Below, piece after piece: positions 1-11,857 of a stretch of DNA of 64,000 bases (position 1 is the stretch's first letter; the number at the start of each line of letters is the position of its first letter). The notes below the pieces were generated by a model that worked only from the letters and a program-made list of their open reading frames with translations, searched no databases and was not told the DNA's origin. Location: NCBI GenBank assembly GCA_963995505.1, contig OZ023181.1:24796366-24860365 (forward strand), in the 5' to 3' direction. The position numbers and the translations under genes are program-made. Source of the stretch: Hypericum androsaemum. Its lineage: Eukaryota > Streptophyta > Magnoliopsida > Malpighiales > Hypericaceae.

Positions 1-60
1 AATAGCCTAATGTATCTTGAATTTAATTGGAAGAATAAGTACTGTTATTTTATTTGGCAG

Positions 61-758
61 AGATTTTCGGGAATGATTTCGTAGCGCAGTATATCACCTT
101 TAGAAATACTGCTGGCTCATCTGCGGGTCAGGCTGTTGCGCTGTTGGTAGATGCTAATCGGGCAGCATTCTACAAATGCAAGTTTCATGGGTTTCAGGAC
201 ACTTTATACATAAATCAAGTCCAGTTCTATCGCGAATGCGAGATATTCGGAACCGTGGACTTTATATTTGGTGATGGGACAGTGGTGTTTCAAAACTGCA
301 AAATTTATTTTCACCAACCGGCACAACATCAGAAGAACACCATCGTAGCCCAAAATCGGAACTCTCCGATTGCTCCTACGGGCACTGTGCTGCATAATTG
401 CACTATAACGAATGCAACAGACTTCAAGACTAGTCCAGGAATTCAGAGCTACCTTGGAAGACCCTGGGGCGACTACGCGAGGACGGTGGTAATGCAATCA
501 TTTCTATCTGCTTTGATTGACCCACAAGGCTGGCTGGAATGGAATAGTGAGACACGTTATAGACTCGACCAATTGTACTATCGAGAGTACAACAACAGAG
601 GACTGGGAGCTAGGACGGATGGAAGAGTAAAGTGGAAGGGTTACCGGGTAATAACCAATGTATCAGAAGCAGAAAGTTTTACCGCGAGAAACTTCATCAA
701 CGGTATACAGTGGCTGCCATCCACCAAAATCCCATTTTTTCTTGATCTTATTAGGTAA
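61..758 (+). CDS. Pectinesterase (pectin methylesterase), last exon, partial
   Basis: Demethylesterifies cell-wall homogalacturonan in the apoplast. The exon opens after a TTTGGCAG acceptor ending at 60, so the true start codon lies outside the window. The translation carries the family blocks in order: the ITFRNTAG strand, GFQDTLY (catalytic Asp), VDFIFG (nucleophilic Asp), LGRPWG (substrate Arg) and the usual C-terminal region with GWLEW, FTARNFI and a W near the end. About 232 residues are present, which is most of the catalytic domain. Whether a PMEI pro-domain precedes it cannot be seen. The frame stops at TAA 756-758. A GT at 755 and a TTTGTAG acceptor ending at 830 would make a terminal mini-intron that changes only the last residue. 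A poly(A)-like AATAAA lies near 960. Confidence 0.93.
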
Positions 759-2135
759 CAAATAATTTAATTTTAAAAAAATATATTAAACTCATAAGAT
801 TGCTAATATTCGTATATTGTTTATTTGTAGGGCATGATAAAGAAAAATGGACGTCGAAGTCGGAATAACTTGAGACGACGAATGATGCTGAAGAAGTAGT
901 AGTTGCCTTAGTATCTGTTTATTGCTATCTAGTTAAGAAGTAGCTCTTGATATGTAAATATAATAAATCTAAAACAATTGTTATTGTTCAAATTTGCCAA
1001 TCGACAAGTTGAAGTACGACCATCAGACGTTTATTACAATTAGAAAAAAAATTCTAACTTTAACCCGATTTAATTAATTGGTATTTTCTATCCTAAAAAA
1101 ATTAATTGGTATTTTCGAGACGGTTTATAATGTCATGTTAAGAGTCTGGTTTTTGTTTCTCTGGGCTGAAAGCAGTGGATCATCTGGTGGAGTGTTGCTA
1201 ATATTTGAAGGTGGAGGGGCTGTTTGTACCTTTTGGGCCGGGAAGTAGAGGGAGGATGGGTTGTATGTCTCGGGTGGCGAATCGTGAGTTAGGTATAATT
1301 TTACATAGACTAAAAAAATTTAGATTCATGGTCACAAATATAAATATTGGTGCATAATTGAAATTCATATATTAAAAAACAAAAATTGGATTAAGGAATA
1401 TAGAAATATAATAGGCATAGGCATCACTTATTCATTACAAGCTAATATAGAGATTTGCGCTACCTGATACCTTGATATCAAGAAATATTTTAATTAGTAG
1501 TCTTTCTTCCCATGTTAATATCAAGACAAAAAGAGAAAAATTGACCATATTCCTATCGGTCAACTGTAACGGTAGATAGGTTACCAAAATCACGATGATT
1601 AATTTTCATAATAATCTCCACCTTTTCAGCCTCGATTTATTTTTGAGAATTTCTTGCTCTAAATATCAAATTTTACAAAATACTAAATCAGATCTCGGAT
1701 TTTTCTCTAGAAAAATATCAGATTTTACGTAATTATCATCACAAGATCTGACATTATTGAAGAATCCAAAGGACATATAATTAAAGATTAAACTAATATG
1801 TCATATGAAATTATGAAAGGTACAAAAATATATAAAAATCAAACCTCTAAAAAATTATCCTAAACATGTATCATACAAATCATAATATTTGGACTAATAT
1901 ATCAATCATAAGAAATAATTGCAGGTTTCGGACGTGGTCAAGAACATTCGGACGTTGTCCGTATACTTGCAAGGGCCCAAGTCATTGGAAAGCTTAGCGG
2001 GCCCACGCAAAATAAAACTCTCTACGGCCCAACAGAGACAAGTTGGGAGCATCTTATAATTAGGAGTGAGAAGTGAGAACATATGAGTTCCCTATTGTAC
2101 GCAACGCACTCTTGTGCGTTTTGAGATAGGTAGGT

Positions 2136-2170
<35 letters not shown>

Positions 2171-2362
2171 CAAGGAAGACAAGACAGAATAATAATACCT
2201 ACTGCTGGGTTAATCAAGATGTGAATAGAAAGTGAGTTCAAAGGTGTTCAATAGCGGAGTGAAGTTTTACTCGAACTGAATTTGCTTTGAGAAATGGTCA
2301 TCCCATCTCAATTACAATTTTCATGCCTGATGTCTTTTTCATTAATCAAATACCATCTAAAA
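759..2362. other. Intergenic, AT-rich
   Basis: After the pectinesterase 3' UTR (to about 1000) no coding frame stands out. The stretch is AT-rich with scattered short direct repeats. A possible old LTR-like segment lies around 1925-2140 but no borders could be fixed. Confidence 0.6.
2138..2168. repeat. (AT)n microsatellite
   Basis: About 15 uninterrupted AT dinucleotides, directly visible. Likely polymorphic in length. Confidence 0.95.
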
Positions 2363-2676
2363 TATGAATAACAGCATGAGAGTTGGTTGCATTCACCTTT
2401 CAAGATACGTCGTGTTCCGTATCCACGTTAACCTTATATTTGTACTGGTCCTTTGAAGAACCTGCGCAAGAAGCTTATTCTACGGACACCACAATCCCTG
2501 AATCTATTCAAAATGAATAACCACGTATACTATGCTGACGAAGAACCTCTGTAAACGACAAAATCTATGGACGTCTAAAGAGATCATTTTGTCACTCTTA
2601 CCAGCAACACGATTTCATCATCATCAACATGCATCCAAACGAAGAAGAGCGGAAATAGTCGCCTAAAATGAGCTAG

Positions 2677-3082
2677 TATTGAAGTATATGATCATCACCA
2701 CAGCTGCAATAAGTTGCTACAATAAGATGCTACTATATGAAGTCACTACAACTTATTGCAGCATGAACATCTGCAGTCTCTGCTGCTAAATTCTGCAGCT
2801 GACTTCTGCTGATGTTCATCACCTTCCAGATCAGCCAGATTGATGCCAATCATCGTACTCCAATGATCGGGTTCGTCCTTGCCATTATGTAGTCAACCTG
2901 CAACGGCTACTTCAATCATTACTGAAGCAGATTGGTGCTCCTTGGAAGTATGACCAACGGTCATCTGCAATTAATGTAACCAGCTGTATATTCTCTGTAA
3001 TTAGTTAGGATAGCTGTACAACCTGTATATAAGGATTGTAGTTGTCTCACACAAAAAATAATATGAATCTCTTCATTTAACA
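2677..3082 (+). mobile_element. Solo LTR with 5-bp target-site duplication
   Basis: The 406-bp segment is absent from the matching place in copy B. It begins TATTGAAG (probably a mutated TG start), ends TTTAACA, and is flanked by GCTAG at 2672-2676 and 3083-3087. It holds a TATA box (TATATAAGG, 3025-3033). One LTR with a TSD and no internal region is what recombination between the two LTRs of a retrotransposon leaves behind. The superfamily cannot be decided. Confidence 0.85.
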
Positions 3083-3285
3083 GCTAGCAACACAAGTTCA
3101 AGGCCATGCAGAAGCGGGTCTATTCTATACACTTGAGCCACACGACACGGCGTTCCTTACTCCTTGGTTGGCGCTCCAAGTGAGAAAACATCTCAGTTAG
3201 AATCCTTTCATACCTATACATGAAAGCAAATAACATAGGAATAACTTAACTTGGTCAGTACATAGAAATGGAGGCCACAAGTACA

Positions 3286-4104
3286 GCCTATGTCAAATAG
3301 ACTTTCTCACTGATAAGGTAGAATAGCTAATTATTGGTAAATGGCTTGTTCTTGTCAGCTAAGTGTCCTATGTAGAATCAGGACTTGGATATGTTTAGTC
3401 AGGAAAAGGCAGAAACTTGCAGATTTTAGCTCATGAGTTAAGAGTTTTTGTTGCGTGGGGAACTTCGTACCACCGCAAGAAACGAAGAGTTTATCAAGAG
3501 TGATTCGCTGGATTTTCGGATGCATTGTTCGCAATAAATTTCAGTCTTTTGTCATTAAATAATTTGAACATGTTTCTAGGCATGAACCTAGACATGGCCC
3601 TTTCGTATCTGTTTGTAATCCTTTCGGATTCCTTTTCCTATATTAAGGAATCAAATTACCACATGTAAAGGTATCAAACAAAATAAATAAAGAAAAGAGA
3701 TTTTATTATCTTCGTCTTCTTCCTGTCTTCGTCTCCTTTCCACAAATACGGCTCCGAAGCCCAGGAGCCCGAGGGTTCGAGGAGGCCAATCCCACCGGTA
3801 CAACACAAGGAACTCAGCGGCACATAATAGTTTTTGAAAGGAAAGCCCGGTTAACTTCGACATTAAACTTTGGAAGATTTCTACCAAAAACTACTTTTTG
3901 ACTAGCAACTTGACCATGCATTTCAAGATAAACAGAAAGACAAAGTAAAATAGGAAAAGATGCCTTAAAGCAACATTTCCTAAACTCTAGGCATTCAGTT
4001 CCATTTGAGATACATCTAAGCTAAAGCAAACAGTCAATTTCAGTTACCTACTCTTCAAGCCAGCAGTGTCTAACCAAAATTGACAGCATTTATCTATAAG
4101 ATCA
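3286..4104. other. Segment unique to duplication copy A
   Basis: Present between homologous blocks of copy A and missing from copy B, so it is an insertion in A or a deletion in B. No target-site duplication or TIR was found, and no recognisable protein. Confidence 0.55.
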
Positions 4105-4170
4105 AAAGATAAGAGAGGACAAGAATCAATACCACGGACTTGGAGGATTGGCATGTTGTGTGTGTGTGTG

Positions 4171-4590
4171 TGACAGAACTTGAGAGACTCCGAAGATTGT
4201 AGTTGTGAAGGACCTCCGAAGGGGGTACATGACCTTCCGAACCAGGCGCCATGGTGGCAACCCGAGAACAGTAATGAAAGAAGAAGAAGGGAAATGGGGA
4301 AAGAGACTTTTATTGTATTTGCTTGATGCCGAACTGTAAATGGGGCTTGGCATTATAAAGCCAGCTTCTAACAACTAGATAACTAGGAATTCAAATGAAA
4401 CGATCAGATGTAATCTGATTTACAAATTAAAAATGAATCAGCTAACAACTAGATAAGCCGCAGTAATTATCTGCTGCCAATTTATTGAATTCAAACTAAG
4501 TCTCTTAATTATCCGATAAGCAGCCGTCCCCGTTATGCTGCAACTCTCTTCTTGTCCCGGCGCCTGCGATAAGGAGTACCCCACATAACA
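4171..4590 (-). repeat. Gypsy element 3' LTR (element orientation)
   Basis: 420 bp, about 99% identical to its partner at 9212-9631. The pol reading frame ends inside it at 4533, 58 bp past the LTR border. A G-rich tract at 4591-4603 is the likely polypurine tract. Confidence 0.95.
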
Positions 4591-7500
4591 TCACTCCCCG
4601 CCTGGTGAAACAGCTCGTCCTCGAGCTGAAATTGGGGATAAGTCTTCCGAAATTCTGCAACTGGTTCCCATGATGCTTCTGACTCTGCTGTCCCCAACCA
4701 ATGGATTAGGACATGCCACACGTCCCTGCGGCGGGCTGCCCGCAACGCCTTAGTAGGAGTGGGAAGTGCTCGGCCATGACTCATTGGAGGCAATGCTGGA
4801 AGCTCGGTAGGAGGCTCGCCATGGTATTTCTTCAAAAGACCCACGTGAAAGACGTCGTGTAGGCGAGCAGCTTCGGGCAGGCGGAGGCGGTACGCCACGG
4901 TGCCAATCCTAGCAGTAACTTGGTAGGGCCCGTAATAGCGGGGTCCCAGCTTGCCCCAAGCGCGACCAGGAAGAGAAGAAGCCTGACGGTGAAGGAGACG
5001 CAGCAACACCCAGCCGCCGATGTCAAACTGAACCTCGCGATGATGGGCATCATAATAATGCTTAGCGTACTGCTGAGCTTGGAGCAAGCGTTCCCTGACC
5101 TCTTGGAGGAATGCATCACGCCGACGTAGATTATCATCCACCGCAGCTACCCGAGCTGTGTCTGGCTGGTAAGGATGCAAGGTGGGTGGTTCTCGGCCAT
5201 AAACCACTAAGAATGGGGTGGCGCGTAGGGCGGAATTTAATGATGTGTTGTAACAATATTCGGCCCACGGCAACCATGATAACCACTCCTTGGGTCGGTC
5301 CCCAGTTAAGCAGCGCAGATACATCGTGATGACCTTGTTTACTACCTCGGATTGCCCATCCAATTGAGGGTGAAACGCTGAGCTGAGGTTTAGTCGAACC
5401 CCTGCCAGATGAAACAGTTCCTGCCAAAAGTGGCTGGTGAAAACTGGGTCTCGGTCACTGACAATTGACGTTGGAAAGCCATGAAGATGGACTACGGCAT
5501 CAAATAAGGCCTTGGCAATAGAAGTGGCCGTATACAGATGGGCTAGCGGAATGAAGAAGGAATACTTCAAAAATCTGTCGACCACGGTGACGATGACTAT
5601 CTTGCCGTGGACCCTGGGAAGGCCCTCGATGAAGTCCATCGCTATGTCGGACCACACCTGAGATGGGATCGGTAGTGGCTGGAGCAATCCAGCTGGATGA
5701 AGATGCTCAGTTTTGTTTCGTTGACAAGTAGCACATGCCCGAACAAAGTCTTGGACCAACTGGCGTGCCTGTGGTATGTGAAAGTCAGCACGAAGACGAT
5801 GCAACGTCTTTTGTATTCCCTCATGTCCAGTGGTGTGGGTAGCCTGAACCAGTGTTGGAATGAGGGATGACGATGGAGGTACAAATACTCGTCGGCCATG
5901 CAAAATAAGACCGTCGACTATGCACCACGGGGCGCCTAACGTGCCATCGGTGATTGCTTGGTACTGCTGCAAGAATTCTGAGTTGGTTGTCATCTCCTGC
6001 CGAATGTCATCAAAAATCTGAAATGTGGGACTAGAGATGGCAAGGAGGCTGCCAAGGTCAGCATCCCTTTTAGACAGCGCATCGGCTACTGTATTCAAAC
6101 GGCCAGGTCGATATTCCACAGTGAAGTCGTAACCAAAAAGCTTGCTCACCCACTGATGTTGGGGAATGGTGGACAACCGTTGGTCGAGCAAGTATTTAAG
6201 GCTGTAATGATCTATCCGGACCAGAAAAGAGCGGCCCCAAAGGTATGGGCGCCAGTGTTTGACCGCTTGCACCAAGCCGATGAGTTCCCGTTCGTAGGTA
6301 GCTAATTTGGCATGGCGAGCAGCAATTGGCTTGCTAAAATAGGCCAAGGGGCCAGAACCTTGATGTAGGACCGCGCCAAAACCCGTCCCCGAAGCATCAC
6401 ATTCCACAATGAAGGGTTGGGCAAAATCGGGCAATTGTAACACCGGAGCTGCGGTTAGGGCCCCTTTGAGTTCCGCGAATGCCTTTTCTGCCTCCTCTGA
6501 CCAGAAAAAGGCCTCCTTGCGTAATAACCTTGTGAGAGGGGTTGCGATAACACCAAAGTTTTTAATAAACTTTCGGTAGTATCCCGCTAGGCCCAAGAAA
6601 CCCCGTAGGCCTCGAGCTGAACGCGGGGTAGGCCAAGACACCACCGACTAGACCTTATCGCCATTCATGGCCACTCCTTCTGTGGATATGACGTGGCCCA
6701 AATAAGCCACTGATGAGGCACCGAAGGTGCACTTTGAACGCTTGAGGAACAGGTTCTGTTGTTGCATCACGGAGAATACCAAACGAACATGTTGAAGATG
6801 GGCGGACCAGGAGGAGCTGTATATGAGAATATCATCAAAAAATACAAGGACAAAGCGGCGTAGATATGACCTGAGGATGTTATTCATCAACGCCTGGAAT
6901 GTTACCGGGGCATTGGTCAAGCCGAACGGCATAACGAGAAACTCAAAATGGCCGTGATGTGTCCGAAAAGCTATTTTCTTGACATCCTCCAGGTTCATGC
7001 GGACTTGATGATAGCCAGAGCGGAGATCCAGCTTCGTGAAAAACCGGGCACCCTTGAGTTCGTCCAAGAGTTCATCGACCACTGGTATAGGAAACTTATC
7101 TTTGATTGTTTGTGTATTCAATGCTCGATAATCAACACAAAATCTCCAGGTGCCATCATGCTTTTTGACCAGCAAAACCGGAGATGAGAACTCAGAATTG
7201 CTCTCTCTGACGATACCCTGCTGGAGCATTGCTTCACATTGTCGCTCAATTTCATCTTTCTGCAGTTGAGGGTACCGATATGGGCGGACAGCCACTGGGG
7301 TTGACCCGTTGAGGAGCCGGATTCGATGGTCCCTACCACGGTCAGGAGGTAGACCTGTCGGTTTAGCAAAAAGCTCCTGAAATTCAGCAAGGAGGGTGTC
7401 CAACAAGTCACTATCCGAGGCGTGGATAGCTTGCAGGGTCGGTGAGGAGGCCGCAATCCCTGTCCATGTGATGCGCTTGCTGTGATGCCAAAAAGTCATC

Positions 7501-9180
7501 TTAAGGTTGTCAAAATCCCATAAGATAGGGCCGAGAGTACGCAACCATTGGATCCCGAGCACCACGTCAAAGCCACCAAGCGGTATGGTAAAACAGTCTA
7601 TCGAGAATTTCTCCTGACCAATGTGCATAAGCACTGCTCGGCATAAGCCACCGCTGGAAACCTGGTCTCCATTGGCCACAGCTACCCGCAAGCCAGGCCG
7701 AGGCTCCACGACCAGTCCTGCCCGTTCAGCCACGCCTTCGCCAAAGAAATTATGTGTCGAGCCTGAATCCAGTAGAGCAATAAGTTTGGTTGACCCAACC
7801 TGAACGTGGAGTTGCATGGTGTCCCCTGCTCGGATTCCGGTGATGGCATGGAGCGATACAAGAGGTGATGCACTATAATCTCCCATGTCTTCCTGCTCAT
7901 CCTCTTCAGCGATGTAATCGTCCACCTCAATATGAAAAAGGCGTTGACAACGATGCCCTTTGACATATTGCTCATCGCAATTGTAGCATAAGCCAAGCTT
8001 GCGACGCTCAGCTAGCTCAGTAGGCGACAGTCGGCGGAGAGTGCGGTCCCCTGTGGCATTCATGCTTCCAGAGGAGGGAGTCTTCGACCCGATGGTAACT
8101 GGGATCGAGGGTCGAGACCATCCGGAAGGGCGAGTGTTAGTCTTGACGGGTACCCCAGCTCGTATCTCTGGTGTGGATCTCCGCTCATAAGCGCGGGCCA
8201 AGCTCATTGTTTCCTGAAGATCCGCTGGTTTGGCTAACTCGACGTCGGTGCGAAGTATACTCGGTAGCCCTCCTGTGAAGAGTTCCACCTGCTATCGTTT
8301 AGATAGGGGGTCTACGCGACAGATCAGGGTGAGGAACTGCTCCTGATATTGTTCCACTGACCCGGGAAATGGTAGCCTGGCGAGCTCGCTCAGCTGGTTG
8401 CTTCGAGTGGGTGGTCCGAAGCATTGATGACATAACTCCACAAATCGAGCCCATGTTGGAGTCCCGGAGTCCCGTTCCAACTGATAAAACCAGAGTTGGG
8501 CCACCCCTGTGAGGTGATATGATGCCATCCACACCTTGTCGCCTTCCATTGTCCGTTGTCCGCGAAAGAACTGTTCGCAGCGGTTGATCCATGATAACGG
8601 GTCCTCCTTCCCATCAAAGGTTGGGAACTCCAACTTGTAGAAATGGGGGGCACCCATTCCTCCTCCTGGTATGGATTGATCAGTGACCGTTGGACGATTC
8701 GGAGACCGTGTACCGTTGGCATATGCGGTCGGGAAATGATCCGTTAAACGCGGGAATGTCGTGGTACGTGGGTATCCGGTGGTTGTGGGCATGCCGGATG
8801 ACACTGGATACCCCATGACTGTGGAGAAACTTGGCGACGGCATGGTGTTGGTCCCAAGACGAGGATCCAGATTTGCCTGAAGTCCAGCATTTGAGGTTTG
8901 AATAGTGGACGGTGGCACCGTCGACCATGCTGGCATCGGGACCCCGAGGCGGGGGTCCATGGTTGCAGATCCCTCCGGTATCGGAGGCATTTCCGGTATT
9001 GGCAGGAGGCCTTGTCGCGGGTTGGTGCTACTAGAACTGTCCCCTGGTTGCTTCTCCAAGGCTTGCATCCGTTGGACGAGTTCACCCATTTGTTGCCTCA
9101 TCTCCTGGTTGCTTACTTCGATGGCCCTCATGAAACGGGCAAGAGATCCTTCGGCCCCTTCAACTCCTGAACTCGCCATG
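4533..9180 (-). pseudogene. Gypsy gag-pol with two in-frame TAG stops
   Basis: A single continuous frame encodes a Gag capsid-like region (about 9000-8300), a CCHC-like knuckle with CYNC and GHRC, a protease with the LLDSGST active site, RT with FFDDILIY, RNase H with VECDASG, an integrase with an HHCC zinc finger and D-D-E core, and a C-terminal chromodomain-like stretch rich in W. The frame is broken only by TAG at 8292-8294 and TAG at 6648-6650; no frameshift was found. The likely start is the Met at 9180, but the frame stays open upstream through the PBS into the LTR as far as 9293. It ends at 4533 inside the other LTR. The protein cannot be made at full length without readthrough. Confidence 0.92.
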
Positions 9181-9195
9181 CCTGGAGATGGTAAT

Positions 9196-9208
9196 GGCTC
9201 TGATACCA
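9196..9208 (-). other. Primer-binding site, initiator tRNA-Met
   Basis: Reads TGGTATCAGAGCC on the minus strand, complementary to the 3' end of plant tRNA-iMet, three bases inside the LTR edge. Confidence 0.93.
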
Positions 9209-9211
9209 GAT

Positions 9212-9631
9212 TGACAGAACTTGAGAGACTCCGAAGATTGTAGTTGTGAAGGACCTCCGAAGGGGGTACATGACCTTCCGAACCAGGCGCCATGGTGGCA
9301 ACCCGAGAACAGTAATGAAAGAAGAAGAAGGGAAATGGGGAAAGAGACTTTTATTGTATTTGCTTGATGCCAAACTGTAAATGGGGCTTGGCATTATAAA
9401 GCCAGCTTCTAACAAATAGATAACTAGGAATTCAAATGAAACGATCAGATGTAATCTGATTTACAAATTAAAAATGAATCAGCTAACAACTAGATAAGCC
9501 GCAGTAATTATCTGCTACCAATTTATTGAATTCAAACTAAGTCTCTTAATTATTCGATAAGCAGCCGTCCCCGTTATGCTGCAACTCTCTTCTTGTCCCG
9601 GCGCCTGCGATAAGGAGTACCCCACATAACA
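9212..9631 (-). repeat. Gypsy element 5' LTR (element orientation)
   Basis: 420 bp, TG..CA in element orientation. The 3' end at 9212 abuts the primer-binding site. Confidence 0.95.
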
Positions 9632-9660
9632 GTGTGTTACAAGGATAACTGACATCTCAA

Positions 9661-9956
9661 CTACATTTTGCCAGCAGAGGCAATGTTCTGGCAGCAAGCA
9701 TCACAAATGACATCCTCGTAGAAACCAAGCTCGACAGCACTCACATTCTTCGCGAGGTGCACAAATATAATCATACCTTCCGCCTAGAAACCCCCCAAAA
9801 CAATCCTTCAACAAGCACTCCCAAAAAAATGAAAAGCACTACAATGGAACAGAAAAAAACATACCTTGACCTCAGGTCAGGAGACCAGTGATCAAGCGCA
9901 ATCAACGCACAAGAAATCACCAAAGCACACAACTTCCCCAAAGCCTGGGATGCCAC
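9661..9956 (-). pseudogene. Last two exons of an unrecognised gene, copy A
   Basis: A TAG acceptor precedes exon a (9956-9865), which ends AAG then GTATG. Exon b (9783-9661) follows a TTCTAG acceptor and ends with TAG. Exon b translates to 40 residues with a Cys-rich tail (ICDACCQ). Relative to copy B, exon a carries a 5-nt insertion that breaks the frame. I do not recognise the family. The conserved splice borders in both copies argue that it was once a real gene end. Confidence 0.5.
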
Positions 9957-10908
9957 CTACATTTAACAAGCAAGACTTGGACACTGTATGTGCAAAAGTA
10001 GAAAATGAACAATCAGGAGAACAAAGTAGGGTCTCCTTTCCATATCAGCAATACAAAGACATAATTCAAGAATCAAAACTGAACAAACAAAGACTTCAAA
10101 GAAAAGGGTACTTGGGTGAGAAACCACCGGAACTGGCGGGCCGCCACGACGACGAACTTAACCGGAGCCCGAGCGGAGCCAGCGGACACCTCATTCCCGT
10201 CCAACCCCTTACCAATCGAGCTGTCTTTAACCGTAGTGGACGAGAGGGCGGCGCATGACAGTGCGAAGCTGGTTAGTGGGCCTATGAGGTCAATGCCGGA
10301 GGCTTCTTGTGCTCGTATTTGACCAGAATTTGAAGCGTTGGTTACGTGTTGGGGCTATGGGGAAGAGAAGAAAATGGAGAAGGTGGCAGGAAGGAGCAGA
10401 ACCGTATTAGGTTGTCGAAAAGAGTTGACTTCGTGTTTCTTCTATCCTGCCCTGAATAGAGTTTTCTCACTTCAACGAGCATTTGGTTTAGTAATATAAG
10501 CGTTACTCAAATTAACCATTGACATTGTAACTATATATAATATTTATCTTTAAAAAAAAATTTCCTCTGTCTTTGTGAACTCAAGTATTGGACTGTTGGT
10601 GACAAGACAAATGTGTGACGTAATGCTATAATTTTTTTCCACTAATTATTAAACCGACTAATAGTAAACGAGAAAAGATAGTAAAATACCGTGAGTAGGT
10701 ATCATATTGGAGATCGTGTGGGAGAAAACTTGAAGCAGGTCCTGGGAAAGCTTTTGATTTTTCTTGTTTTTATTTATAAATGTTATGATTATTAGGCATC
10801 CAAACGTGACAATTCCAATCAATGGGAGACCAGTCCATGTGCACGTCGGTTCAGATCCACAAGGATCATTTGTACTAACAAGGAGAAATTCCATGTTGTT
10901 TCCAAGTT

Positions 10909-11013
10909 GGGAGGGGTACCTTGAAGGGCAGCATAATTCGAGGGGGTGATGGCGCAGCCGCCATGGCAACATTTGAAACATGACTTGTGATACACCAGGC
11001 TTTCCACTGTCAC
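10909..11013 (-). pseudogene. WLIM2 exon 5 fragment in duplication copy A
   Basis: Starts at the same acceptor as WLIM2 exon 5 and keeps about 33 codons, including the KSCFKCCHGGC zinc-binding block. It then runs into a deletion of about 370 bp that removes the second half of the LIM domain and the stop codon. No upstream exons follow. A dead duplicate of the neighbouring gene. Confidence 0.88.
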
Positions 11014-11050
11014 CTGCATAGACACAAGGAGATCAGTAGGCCTATCAGTA

Positions 11051-11857
11051 GACACACGATAATTTGTTGTTGACATTCTAGCACATTGATTAATTTAATG
11101 CAACCATCACTCATATTTTTATCTTGTCAAGGTCTCTGCTTTTGACATACCGATTTAAAATTTTATTATTATTATCTCTATCTCTGCTTCCGCTCCGTTG
11201 CTATTTTTCTCTGTAATACTTGCATTTTCATTTGGCGAAAAACTTTCATAATGCAGCCGTTTTAAATTCGATAAAGAAATTTTGTCGCCCAAATTCCGAC
11301 AGTGAGTTTCCACGTACCAATTACTTCGACAAATTTAAAAACCCTTAATTTACTATTTATTACCCTCTTGAGATTAGACCTGAAAGTGTAATGCAAGTAG
11401 TAGCCCAACTCGTACGTGCAAGCAACGCAACGGATAATATCTTGTGGTCGTCTCTCTATGTAAGATCCTTCTGCCTTTGCTTTGCTGATTTCCGTCCGAC
11501 CGAGAAACCCTTTACACGCCTCTGCTACATTTTGGGAGGCTTACGCTCCATAGAAACTGTCTACCTACCCGAAAGCATCCGCTCGTGAAATTCAGAAAAC
11601 CAGAACCAATAATGGCGCAAGGATTACTTTAGCGTCTGATAAAACCAAACCATATGGCAAAGTCCGACTCTTATCAAATACCAAGGTCAATTTAAACCTC
11701 GATGCTGAAGAGAGAACTCAGTTCGGCTTTCCTGCAATGCGAAGGAAAGTGAATTGATGCAATTGGAAGCGATCAGATCATTGAAGGAATGGCGACCCTA
11801 GTGAGGAACCGCTTAAGTTGGAAGACTGCTCCGTGCTTCGGGGAACATTATTAGTAG
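11051..11857. other. Spacer between duplication copies
   Basis: No coding frame or repeat recognised. AT-rich, with one unconvincing 65-codon frame. Confidence 0.5.

Larger units (their letters stand above)
4171..9631 (-). mobile_element. Ty3/gypsy chromovirus LTR retrotransposon, nearly intact
   Basis: A 5461-bp element flanked by GTGTG target duplications (4166-4170 and 9632-9636) inside a GT microsatellite of duplication copy A. The two 420-bp LTRs differ at about 4 positions (about 1%), so the insertion is young. On the minus strand the order is LTR, tRNA-iMet PBS, gag, protease, RT, RNase H, integrase, chromodomain, purine-rich tract, LTR. The integrase-then-chromodomain order marks a chromovirus. 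The compact size suggests the Reina clade, which is inference. Confidence 0.97.
2363..11050. repeat. Segmental duplication, left copy (A), disrupted
   Basis: Homologous blocks align in the same order and orientation with 11858-13836. Approximate pairs are 2363-2670 with 11858-12128, 3088-3285 with 12129-12305, 4105-4170 plus 9632-10305 with 12318-12935, 10570-10640 with 12943-13010, and 10690-11050 with 13150-13836. Copy A is inflated by a solo LTR (2677-3082), a gypsy element (4171-9631), about 0.8 kb of unmatched DNA (about 3286-4104) and about 265 bp (about 10305-10570). It has lost about 370 bp that copy B keeps inside WLIM2 exon 5 and the 3' UTR. Block edges are by eye. Confidence 0.88.

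Noticed and set aside
8898..9243. Plus-strand frames opposite gypsy gag
   Set aside because: Antisense to a recognisable Gag region.
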